A stretch of DNA of 64,000 nt. It comes from M3007 sp032115775 (GTDB lineage: Bacteria > Bacteroidota > Bacteroidia > Chitinophagales > Saprospiraceae). This document shows positions 8,259-18,400 of the stretch, one piece after another (positions within the stretch are counted from its first letter, which is position 1; each line of letters begins with the position of its first letter). The notes beneath the pieces are model-generated. The model did no database searches and was not told the origin of the DNA. It saw nothing but the letters and a program-made list of their open reading frames with translations. The stretch spans positions 1 through 64,000 of the forward strand of contig JAUMBL010000073.1 of the NCBI GenBank assembly GCA_032115775.1. The letters run 5' to 3'. The position numbers and the translations under genes were made by a program.

Positions 8259-8650
8259 TACATTGCCGCGGCGATCCGCGCTGCGAGGAGACGGAAGTCA
8301 TCCGGCGTAAGATCAAGCGGTGTTTTTCCGAAACTTAGATCAGAAACTGACCGGACAGGCATCAAGTGAATATGCGTATGCGGTACTTCGAGGCCGATCA
8401 CGGCCACGCCGATGCGTTCACAGGGTACCACTTCACGGAGTGCGCGCGCGACTTTTTTCGAAAAAACCATCAAGGCGCCGAGTTCGGCGTCTTCCATATC
8501 GAAAATATAGTCTATTTCCTTTTTAGGGATACAGAGCGTGTGTCCTATCACTTGCGGCCGAATATCCAGGAAGGCGAGAAAATCGTCCGTTTCTGCCACC
8601 TTGTAGCAGGGAATTTCCCCGTTGATAATTCGAGAGAAGATCGTTGGCAT
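8258..8650 (-). CDS. HIT (histidine triad) family hydrolase
   Basis: A 130-residue HINT/PKCI-type histidine-triad protein. Family features are TIFSRIINGEIPCYKV at the N terminus, FLAFLDIRPQVIGHTLCIPK, and the triad VPHTHIHLMP, where the middle histidine is the nucleophile. Such proteins hydrolyse nucleoside phosphoramidates or related adenylates in the cytoplasm; the physiological substrate is usually unknown. It lies 18 bp downstream of greA on the same strand and is probably cotranscribed with it. The stop codon TAG uses the terminal base of a neighbouring palindromic element, so the final residues may have been set by that insertion, although the length is normal for the family. Confidence 0.92.
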   Translation of the reverse strand: MPTIFSRIINGEIPCYKVAETDDFLAFLDIRPQVIGHTLCIPKKEIDYIFDMEDAELGALMVFSKKVARALREVVPCERIGVAVIGLEVPHTHIHLMPVRSVSDLSFGKTPLDLTPDDFRLLAARIAAAM

Positions 8651-8668
8651 GCGTAAGCGTGAATTAAT

Positions 8669-9145
8669 TTAGCCGATCGTGATGTCCACCACTTCAAATT
8701 CCATGATACCGCCGGGCGTTTGGACTTTAGCTACCTCGCCACGCGCTTTACCCAGCAATCCGTGTCCAATTGGCGAGGTAACGGAAATCCGGTTTTGTTT
8801 TGCATCGGCCTCTGTTTCCGAGACCAGTTTATAGGTCATTTCCTTCCCCGTTTTCAGGTTTTTGATGGTGACGTTCGACATAATCGCGACCTTCGAGGTA
8901 TCCAGTTGACTTTCGTCCAGGACGCGGGCGTTTGAGAGTACCGTTTCCAGTTCGCTGATTTTCATTTCCAGCATACCTTGCGCGTCCTTCGCGGCGTCGT
9001 ATTCGGCATTTTCAGAAAGATCGCCCTGGGCGCGCGCCTCTGCGATCGCCCTGGCTGCCTCTTGGCGGCCGGTGGTTTTTAATTCTTCCAACTCGGCTTT
9101 CAAACGGTTGTAACCGCCTTGTGTAAGATAGGTGTAATTCGCCAT
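8669..9145 (-). CDS. greA: Transcription elongation factor GreA
   Basis: A 158-residue protein, the standard GreA length when started at MANYTYLTQGGYNRL (an upstream ATG four codons earlier is also possible). The N-terminal coiled coil has RLKAELEELKTTGR and the tip motif DLSENAEYDAAKDAQ, whose acidic residues reach into the polymerase secondary channel. The C-terminal FKBP-like domain has the typical NRISVTSPIGHGLLGKARGE and ends MEFEVVDITIG. It rescues backtracked RNA polymerase by stimulating transcript cleavage. It is followed by the HIT gene. Its upstream region contains a perfect -7 box and two terminator-like hairpins, described separately, which suggest leader-level control. Confidence 0.96.
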   Translation of the reverse strand: MANYTYLTQGGYNRLKAELEELKTTGRQEAARAIAEARAQGDLSENAEYDAAKDAQGMLEMKISELETVLSNARVLDESQLDTSKVAIMSNVTIKNLKTGKEMTYKLVSETEADAKQNRISVTSPIGHGLLGKARGEVAKVQTPGGIMEFEVVDITIG

Positions 9146-9169
9146 ATCAGTACTCAATTTAAAGATAAC

Positions 9170-9212
9170 AAAAAGCCCCGGGGCAAAATAGCGCTTGGCT
9201 GCCGAAGGGGCT
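9170..9212 (-). terminator. Second terminator-like structure in the greA leader
   Basis: Read on the minus strand, AGCCCC (9212-9207) can pair with GGGGCT, or the GCCCCGGGGC palindrome (9184-9175) can fold on itself, followed by a run of five T (9174-9170). It lies 25 bp upstream of the greA start. A near-consensus -7 box (TATCTTTA, 9167-9160) follows directly, so this could alternatively end an upstream transcript just before a proximal greA promoter. Confidence 0.4.
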
Positions 9213-9252
9213 GTTAGAAACAGTTTTGAAACAGTTTCGAAATAGCTCGATT

Positions 9253-9295
9253 AATAAAAATACAACGTTCCTACCCAAGGGCAGGAACGTTGTAT
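9253..9295 (-). terminator. Strong hairpin with U tract upstream of greA (candidate attenuator)
   Basis: The arms ATACAACGTTCCT and AGGAACGTTGTAT (plus an inner CCC/GGG pair with one mismatch) enclose a short loop, and on the minus strand they are followed directly by TTTTTATTAA. This is the form of an intrinsic terminator. It lies only about 10 nt downstream of the start expected from the box at 9311-9318, so it would act as a leader attenuator of greA, or as a second terminator for the giant gene. Confidence 0.6.
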
Positions 9296-9310
9296 TGTAA
9301 AATGTCGCCA

Positions 9311-9318
9311 CAAAGATA
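9311..9318 (-). promoter_or_regulatory. Bacteroidota -7 box (TATCTTTG), distal greA promoter candidate
   Basis: TATCTTTG on the minus strand matches TAnnTTTG exactly. A good TTTG box is not seen at the preferred distance; a TTG lies about 25 bp upstream. It would give a leader of about 160 nt containing two hairpins. Confidence 0.45.
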
Positions 9319-9393
9319 AGGGGATTTTTTGGAAAAAAAAATGCAAGGGGAGCGGGCGCGCAATGCGCTGAAAAAATCTTGAGAATAGTGCAT

Positions 9394-9429
9394 AAAAAAA
9401 GGCTGCCCCCGGTAGAACCGGAGGCAGCC
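9394..9429 (-). terminator. Rho-independent terminator of the giant surface-protein gene
   Basis: On the minus strand GGCTGCC-TCCGG-TTCTA-CCGGG-GGCAGCC forms a long GC-rich stem with a small loop, followed by seven T. It begins 32 bp after the stop codon of the giant gene and is a textbook intrinsic terminator. Confidence 0.88.
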
Positions 9430-9460
9430 ATAATCATCAGTCAGTCACCGAAGTAACGAA

Positions 9461-12400
9461 TTACTTCGTCTGAATCATCTTCTTCGTAGCGCTATCCGTA
9501 GCGGTTTCGAGTTTGTAGTAGAGCAGACCGGTGGTATTCACCATTTCGCGGTCGAGGGTAACAGCATTGTAGCCCTTACCGAAGTCGCCCGTTTGGGTGA
9601 AGATCATGCGACCCGCTTCGTCGAAGATCGTGATCGTAGCCTCCGTTGCCTCAGGCAGGTGGAAGCCGATCATCGTCTTGTTGATGAAGGGGTTCGGCGT
9701 GTTCTGGTACAGTTCGAATCCTACGCCGGCGATTGTAGAGCCGTTGAAGCGGAAGGCTACATCCAGACGTACGTCGTTTTTGTAAGCCTCAGCCTTCGTG
9801 ATACGGCTGGATACGCCGAGCATATTGCTCAGTTGACCGCTCGTTTTGGCGCGGAACTTCAGCGCGAAGGCGCCTTTGTCTTTGCCGTCGAACGAGGTCG
9901 TGATCGCGTCATTGAACAGACCGAAGTTGCTTACATCCATACCGGCGCCCGGTACGATATCCACTACTTCGAGTCCTTTCAGGTTCATCGTGAACTGGTA
10001 TCCGAGCACCTGTTCTGTTGCGGTGAAGTTCACCGTGAACTCTTCGCCGGCTTTAACCTGGCGGTCTTCCACGTCGAACAGCAGCGTACCCACTGTACGA
10101 TCGTCTGCGCTCATGAGCGAGTTAGCGATGGCAGAGCCATTCACGTCACCCACTTTCAGCGAAACGAAGTCATCGTTCATCTGGCTGGCTTGTACGTCAG
10201 CCACCGATTTGAACTCAGGGAATTGCGCGGTGAACGGATTGTTCGGGTTCGCGAAGTTGTAGGATTTATCCACGAAGCGCCAGCTCGTATTGTTCGGCAG
10301 TTCCGTGTAGATACCCAGGATCAACTTACGCAGTTCCACGATATCGAAAGTCGTGATCGAGTTCGACTTGTTAGCGTCGGCGGCGATCATCTTGTACGGG
10401 CTACCCAGCGGTTCCAGACCCAGGATGTGCTTCGAAATCAGCACAAGGTCAAAGGTCGTGACACCGTTCAGGTGGTTGTCGTCTTTCAGCGGCGTAACCG
10501 AGTAGTTCGCGGAAATCGGCAGTGCGTTGGAGAATGCATAGGCGCCGTCATTGTTCGTCATATCGAACATGCTCACCGGCGGGAGTGCCGGGTGCGTGCC
10601 AATCATTTCTACGCTTGCGTCTTCCAGACCGTTCTGCGTTTCCGTTTTCAGATCACCGGCGACGGAGATCGGATCGGAGCCGCAGAAGTTGTTCGGGTCT
10701 TGAACGATCACGTACGTTTCGCAGTAGTCGGCGTTGCCGGCTACGTCGCGGCTCCACAGTTGTACCGGTTGGGTACCAACTTCCTGACAGTTGAAGTTAA
10801 CCGTCGTGAGCGGGTTGCCTTGGCCGTCAACCGGGAAGGAACCGGTGCTTTCATCGCTTTCAACGATTGCGATATCGAGCAGGGTAGCCGGGCTGCAGTT
10901 ATCTTCCGTGTACTGGAGGAAGTCCGAAGCGAACAGCGTGATCATTTGCGTCGGCATAATGTTAACGCTCAGACCGTTGAGGCAAACCACCGTCGGCGCC
11001 TTACCGTCGCGAACGACGATGAGGTATTCGCAGACTGCTTCGTTGCCGCAGCCGTCGTTCGTGATCCACTTGATCTTGTGCGTACCGTACGGCAGTTGCG
11101 GAGCGACGCCCTGCATGGCTGCGTCGTTCAGGTTCGCCGGCACTTGCGGCGTATCCCAGATCAACTTAGCCGTAGCCGTGTTACCGGATTTCACAACATC
11201 AATGTTGAAGCGATACTTCTGGTTCAGCGCTACCGGACGGTCATCGAAGTTGTAAGCCGTACCGCCCGTGAAGTTCGGGTTGTTGGCATTACCGAAGAAG
11301 ACCGTGTTAGCGGCCGGGATGTTCGTGCTGGACACCACCGTTTCCATATCGCCGCTGTTGTCGAGGTCGAGGAACAGCAGGTATTTCACCGTGACGTCGC
11401 TGCCACCGCAAGAGTCTGTGATGGCCACACTCAGATCCACCGTGCCTTCGCAGAGGTCGTGGCTCTGGTTCGAATTATCCCAGTAGTACATCTTATTCCA
11501 GAGCAAGGGATCGTTACCGGACAGGTCGTTGATCGTTACAGGGCTGGACGGGCAGTTAGCGAAGACCGGCGCCTTGTTGTCAATCACTTTAATGATCTGC
11601 TTGTAAGAGAAACCGTTGCTGTTAGCGATAGACGGGATACCGGCGGCCGGGTTACCCGTGTAGTACTGCGTAAAGTCGTGCGGAGCCTGACCCGGCAGGA
11701 GTGCCAGCGGGATCGAAGTCCACGGCGCGGTAGAACCAGGAGCCGATACGATCGGGCCGGTCAGGTTGGCCGGGTTGTTCGCGATCGCGTTCGGGTTCGG
11801 GTTCGGTACGGACACAACCGGGAGGTTCGGGTTGAACGTGCACCAGTTGATAATACGCCATACGCGCTCGATTTTGTAGCAAGCATCCGGCACTACCGTG
11901 AATACTTCATCCGTGAAGGACACTGCGAGCAGTTCGCAATCTTCGCCGAAGAAGGTCGGTTCGCCGAAGTTCGGCGTGCCGTTACAATTCGTAACGATTA
12001 CATCGTTCGGGAAGCGAACGAAGTAGTCTTGTTCGTACTGTACTACGATACGCTGCGTGCACTGGCTGGATTGGCCGGCGCAGTCGAAGGCGCGGAACGT
12101 GCGCACGATCGTGCCCTTGTTACAGAGCGTATCGAACTGTGCGATGTTCACCGTCGTCGTGATCGTGTCCACGCAGCAGTTATCGACTGCGGACGGCATA
12201 CCGTAAGCCCAGAGGCTCGGGTCGAAGTTCTCGCAGGATACCGTTACGTTAGCAGGTGCGGAGCAAGCCGGCTTGATCTTGTCTTCCACGAAGACGGAAA
12301 CCATGCAGTCGTTGTGGTTGCCATAGCAATCGAAGGCACGCAATACCACCGTTACGGTGTCATTGATGTCTGCGCAGCAGAATACCACGCGATCTGCGAA

Positions 12401-15400
12401 GTCATCTTCGAGGTCGTCGTTATCGCACTCGCCGTCCACCATGCGGCGAACGAGGAATCCGTCGAGGCAGCAGTTATCGTACGTGCCATCGTCGAAAGTT
12501 TCAGCGAACACTTCGGAAACGCCGCTGCCACCGAGCGCCACTTGCGTGAACTCGTCGCAGGAGATTGCCGGCGGCGTGTTATCAATCACATTCACTTTAA
12601 TCGTGATGGACGTGATATTGCCGCACTCGTCGGTCAGTACATACGTGATGTTGTGTACGCCCAAGCCCAGACCCGGTTGCGGCAGCAGGCCGCCGTTCGA
12701 GATCGGACCCAGCGGGGTCGTTACTTTCACATCAACTACTTGGTTGCATACGCCATTGAAGATTGCCGTGGGGATCGGGCCTGCCGATACGCACTGGCCG
12801 TTAATGATGGCGTTGGTATTGATCACGTACCAGTCGTTGTCGGCATCGTACGTGAAGTTCGAGAAGTCAACCGTCGGAGCGACATCCGTTACTTTGATGA
12901 ACTGGATGAACTCCTTGCTGGACGGGCCGCCCGTGCCTGGGCTGCACCAGTCGTTGACCTTCCAGGTACGGATGATCTTGTAGCTACCCGGGCATACTTG
13001 AGCGAACTCGTCAGAGAAGCTGACGGCGAGGCCGCAAGCGCCGGTACCGCTGGTCGTCAGGTTTACACCTGCGATAGTCGGCCAGCCGGTCGTGCCAGGC
13101 TGCAGAGAAGCCGGAACGTTCGTGCAAACATACTCGACATCGGCCGGGAAGTTCACCTGATCCACCGTACCACGGAGGATGTCAATGAACTGCGTGCAGC
13201 TGTCTTTGTTGCCCCAAGCGTCCGTGGCTACCCACAGGCGGGATACGCGGGTAAATACCGTGTTATTTTGCGCGCAAGAGAACTGCTGATACTGGTCTTC
13301 GCGTACCGTAGTGAATGCGGAGCAATCATCTACGATCGGCGTACCGGTCAGCGAGAGGTTATCTTCGTTTTGCGTGCAGAGGATCGTTCTGTTGGACGGG
13401 CAGGATACCACCGGCGCCAGTTTGTCTTCTACGATGATCGTACCCCAGCAGAGATTACCGCTCAGGATATGGCGCAGCGAGAACATAATGGTTTTGCCGA
13501 TGTGCGTTGCATTCACCCGGTTCGGCGGCGTGAACGTTGCCGTTCCCGTCGGGTAGGTGATGATTACGCTGTAGTCGTCGTAGCAGAAGTAAGAGCCTTC
13601 CAGTACCATGTCCGGTGTGATCGTCTCTTGGCAGTCAGCGTCGAGGGATACATGGATCACGTCGTTGCAAGCGACCGTCGTCGGCGTGCCGATAACTTGT
13701 ACGCTCTTCGTAATGATCTGTTTGCAGCCCGGATCGGCGATTGCCTGGTCGTTGGTGCCGCCTACGAGTACGCCATTGATAACGAGGTTAGTCGTTGCAG
13801 CGCCTGCGTCGAAGATCGCTTCCACCGTGTGGAAACCGATTCCGAGTTGACCGGCGTTGAAGGTGTTCGTAGCGACGCCGTTTACACGGATCGAGGTGAC
13901 CGTACCTGCTGCGCCGAATGTTTCGCCCACCTGGATGGTGAACGGCGGCGTGCTCAAGCAGAACGGACCGTCGAGGTTCAGGAAGATCGGCGTCGGGTAG
14001 TAAGCCCGGTTGCTGATCGTAGCGGTCTGGCCGATGTTGTTGGACAGGCCGATGTTGTAGCCGATTCCATCCACATGGATACCGCGGATCGTGTAGTACA
14101 CCATTTCGTCGGCTTCGTCCGTTTGGCCGTCGCCGTCGTTGTTGATACCGTCAGCCGATCCCATGATCAGTTGCGTGCCAACCGGCAGTGCGGTCGGAGC
14201 AACGGGCGGGTTCGGGCTGTTGTTGCTAAACAGGCCGGTGTTGCCGGAGATCGTCCAGGTTTGGCCTGCGAGGGCTTTCACCGTGATCAGATCAACGAAC
14301 TGGCCGTTGTCAAGGTTCGTAGCATTGTCTTTGCAAGAAGTTGCCACGTTGAACTGCGGCGTGCAGGAGCCTTCGCCTTCTACTACCGTTACGGTAGCGT
14401 TGCAAGTGCCGAAGTTTCCGCAAGGATCCGTTACCGTGAGGGTCACCGTGTTGGCGCCCAGGTTGGAGCAGTTGAAGGAAGTCTTCGACAGCGACAGGGT
14501 CAGGAACTGCGAAGGAGCGCAGTTGTCGAACGAGCCGTTGTTGATGTTTGCAGGCGTCAGCGTGGCTACGCCGAACTTATCGAGCGTGAGCGTGAAGTTC
14601 TTGCAAACAGCCGTCGGCTTCGTGTTATCTACTACCGTGATTACTTGCGTATGCACGCGGGTGTTGCCTGCGGCATCCGTTGCCGTCCAGCGGCGGGTAA
14701 CCGTGTAGTTGTAGAAGCAGCACTGCGCCTGGTTGGAACACTGCGTGCTGGTTTCAGCGAAGCTGACCGTTGCAGTACCGCAGTTGTCGCTTACGTCGGC
14801 ATTCGTCAGCGGCGTGCAAACGAGCGGGCCGTGATAGACGCAGTTCGTCGGAACACTGTTGCACTGAACCGTCGTATCGTTCGGCATCGTGATGTCGGCG
14901 TCGAACTCAGGCGCTTGGGTATCCATTACCTGAACACCGAAGGAGCACTGTACGTTGTTGCCGGCAGCATCCGTTGCGCGGTAAACGACCGTGTAGTTAC
15001 CAACTGCGAGGATCGAACCGGAGGTCGGGCCGGAGATTTGCGCTACGGTCGGATTACCGCAGTTATCTACAGCAACCGGGATACCCCAGTTTACTTTCGC
15101 AGAGCACTTATCCGCGTCGTTACCTACTACGACCGGACCGGTCGGGCAGTTCAGGAACACCGGCGCTTGCGTGTCGAGTACCGTGATGGTCTGCGCGCAG
15201 GTAGCAGCGTTACCGCACTGGTCGGTCACGCGGTACGTGCGGGTGAACACATTGCCTACGTTGGTCTGGCTGATCATACCGAAGTCGTTGATGCTCAGGC
15301 CGCAGTTGTCGGAAGCCGAACCGCCGGCGAGGTTGAACTCGCTGAGGTTGGCATAAACCGGACGTTCGTCCACGGAGCACTGTGCAGTCAGCGGGGCGGG

Positions 15401-18400
15401 GCAGCTAACCACCGGAGCGACGTTGTCGTTTACGTTGATCGTTTGAACGAAGGACGTTGCATTGCCTGCAAGGTCAACAGCCGTCCAAGTGCGCGTCAGC
15501 GTGAAGCGGTTCGGGCATCCGCCGGAAACCTCTACTTCGCTGAAGGTCACAACGATCGCACCTTGGCAGTTGTCGGAAGCCGTCACATTGGCGACAGCCG
15601 GAACGGCAGATGCGCAAGATACGTTTACGGAGGCGGCGGGCAGGCCTGCGAATACGGGCGCTGCTACGTCGTTGATCGTGATCGTCTGTACGTGGCTAAC
15701 GATGTTGCCGCAGTCATCCTCGGCGGTCCAGGTACGAACCATCGTTGCATTGTCGTTCGGACCTGCACCCGGCAGGTACGTTTCGTTGAATTCGACGTCC
15801 ACCGGCTGGTTGCAGTTGTCCGTGGCCGTCAGCACAGGGGCTGCCGGTACGGTTTCGCCGCAAGACAGGGTGAAGTTCGTAGGCAGCGTACCAACGAAAG
15901 CCGGCGCTTGCGTATCGCTGATCGTGATCGTCTGAACAAAAGATACTGCGTTGCCGCAGTCGTCTTCCGCAGTCCAGGTACGAACGATCTGATACTGGTT
16001 CGGGCAAGTACCCGGAACCTCTACTTCGCTGAATTCAAGATCCACCGGCTGGTTGCAGTTGTCCGTAGCCGTTACGTTCGCTACAGCAGGCACTTGCTCA
16101 GCGCAAGATACGCTGACGGAAGCCGTCGGCAGGTTGGACAATACAGGCGCCTGGGTATCGCTGATCGTAATCGTTTGTACGAACGAAGTGATATTACCGC
16201 AGTCGTCTTCTGCCGTCCAGGTACGCGTGATTGCGTATTGGTTCGGGCAGGTACCCGGAATTTCCACCTCACTAAATTCGAGATCAACCGGTTGGTTGCA
16301 GTTATCCGTAGCCGTTACAGCGGCAACTGCCGGTACCTGCTCGGAGCAGGATACGCTGACAGAAGCAGCAGGCAGGTTGGACAGTACTGGAACCTGGTTG
16401 TCGCTGATCGTGATCGTTTGTACGAAGGAAGTAATGTTTCCGCAGTCGTCTTCTGCCGTCCAGGTACGCGTGATGCCGTACTGGTTCGGGCAAGTACCCG
16501 GAACTTCTACTTCGCTGAATTCTACGTCCACCGGAGCGCCGCAGTTATCCGTAGCCGATACCGAGGCCACTGCCGGTACCTGCTCGGAGCAGGATACGGT
16601 GACAGAAGCCGTAGGCAGGCCTGCGAATACGGGGGCTTGGGTGTCGCTGATCGTGATTGTCTGTACGAAAGAGGTCGAGTTACCGGCGAAGTCAATTGCA
16701 CTCCAAGTACGACGAACCTGATACTGGTTCGGGCAAGTACCCGGTACTTCTACCTCGTTAAATTGTACGAAAATCGTGCCTTGGCAGTTATCCGTAGCCG
16801 TTACATTCGCAACAGCCGGGACTTGCTCGGAGCAGGAAACGCTTACCGTAGCGGCGGGCAGGTTGGCCAGCACCGGCGCCACGAGGTCGTTCACCGTGAT
16901 CGTTTGTACGTGCGAGATTGCGTTGCCGCAATCGTCTTGAGCCGTCCAGGTACGAACCAGTACGTTGCCGTCATTCGGGCCTGCGCCCGGCTGCCAGGTT
17001 TCGCTCAGTTCGATATCTACCGGCTGGTTGCAGTTGTCGGAAGCCGTCAGGGTAGCAGCAGCCGGAACCGCCTCGCCGCAATTCAGCGACAGGTTGCCGG
17101 GCAGCGTGCTCGTCCATACGGGCGCTTGCGTATCGCTGATCGTGATCGTTTGGACGAAAGATACTGCGTTGCCGCAATCGTCTTCGGCCGTCCAGGTACG
17201 ACGGATCTGGTACTGGTTCGGGCAAGTACCCGGAATCTCGATTTCGCTCAACTCGATATCAACCGGTTGGTTGCAATTGTCGGTAGCCGTTACATTCGCT
17301 ACGGCAGGTACCTGCTCGGAGCAGGATACGCTGACCGAAGCGGCAGGCAGGCCGGCGAATACAGGCGCTTGCAAATCTTCGATTGTAATCGTTTGTACGA
17401 AAGAAGTGATGTTGCCGCAGTCGTCTTCTGCCGTCCAAGTACGCGTGATGCTGTACTGGTTCGGGCAGGTACCCGGCGCTTCCACTTCAAAGAACTCTAC
17501 GTCCACCGGCGCGCCGCAGTTGTCCGTAGCCGTTACCGCAGCAACAGCAGGAACTTGTTCGGAGCAGGAGAAACGGACGGATGCAGCGGGCAGACCGGCG
17601 AGTACCGGCGCTTGCGTGTCGCTGATCGTGATCGTCTGTACGAAAGAAGTAGCATTGCCGCAGTCGTCTTCTGCCGTCCAAGTACGCGTGATGCTGTACT
17701 GGTTCGGGCAGGTACCCGGAATTTCTACTTCGCTGAATTCTACGTCCACCGGAGCGCCGCAGTTATCCGTAGCCGATACCGCCGGTACGGCAGGCACCTG
17801 CTCAGAGCAGGATACGCCGACCGTAGCCGTGGGCAGGCCGGAGAGAACCGGCGCCTGGGTGTCGCTGATCGTGATCGTTTGTACGAAGGAGGTTGCGTTA
17901 CCGCAGTCATCTTCAGCCGTCCAAGTACGACGGATCTGATACTGGTTCGGGCAAGTGCCCGGAACTTCTACTTCGCTGAACTCTACGTCCACCGGAGCGC
18001 CGCAGTTATCCGTAGCCGATACCGAAGCAACAGCCGGAACCTGCTCGGAGCAGGATACGCCGACCGTAGCCGTGGGCAGGCCGGAGAGTACGGGCGCCTG
18101 GGTGTCGCTGATCGTGATCGTTTGTACGAAGGAAGTGATGTTTCCGCAATCGTCTTCTGCCGTCCAAGTACGCGTGATGCCGTACTGGTTCGGGCAGGTA
18201 CCCGGAACTTCTACTTCGCTGAATTCTACGTCCACCGGAGCGCCGCAGTTATCCGTAGCCGATACCGTCGGAACGGCAGGCACCTGCTCGGAGCAGGATA
18301 CGCTGACCGTAGCCGTGGGCAGGCCGGAGAGTACGGGCGCTTGGGTGTCGCTGATCGTGATCGTTTGTACGAAAGAAGTCGCGTTGCCGGCGAAGTCAAC

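Noticed and set aside
8105..8338. Short frames within element B copies (beginning near 8105, 45474, 48624, 57644 and similar) giving similar peptides with KKIFCL and FDFFRK.
   Set aside because: They are translations of palindromic DNA, occur in either orientation, lack codon-usage support and run across element ends into flanks. They could be misannotated as a protein family.
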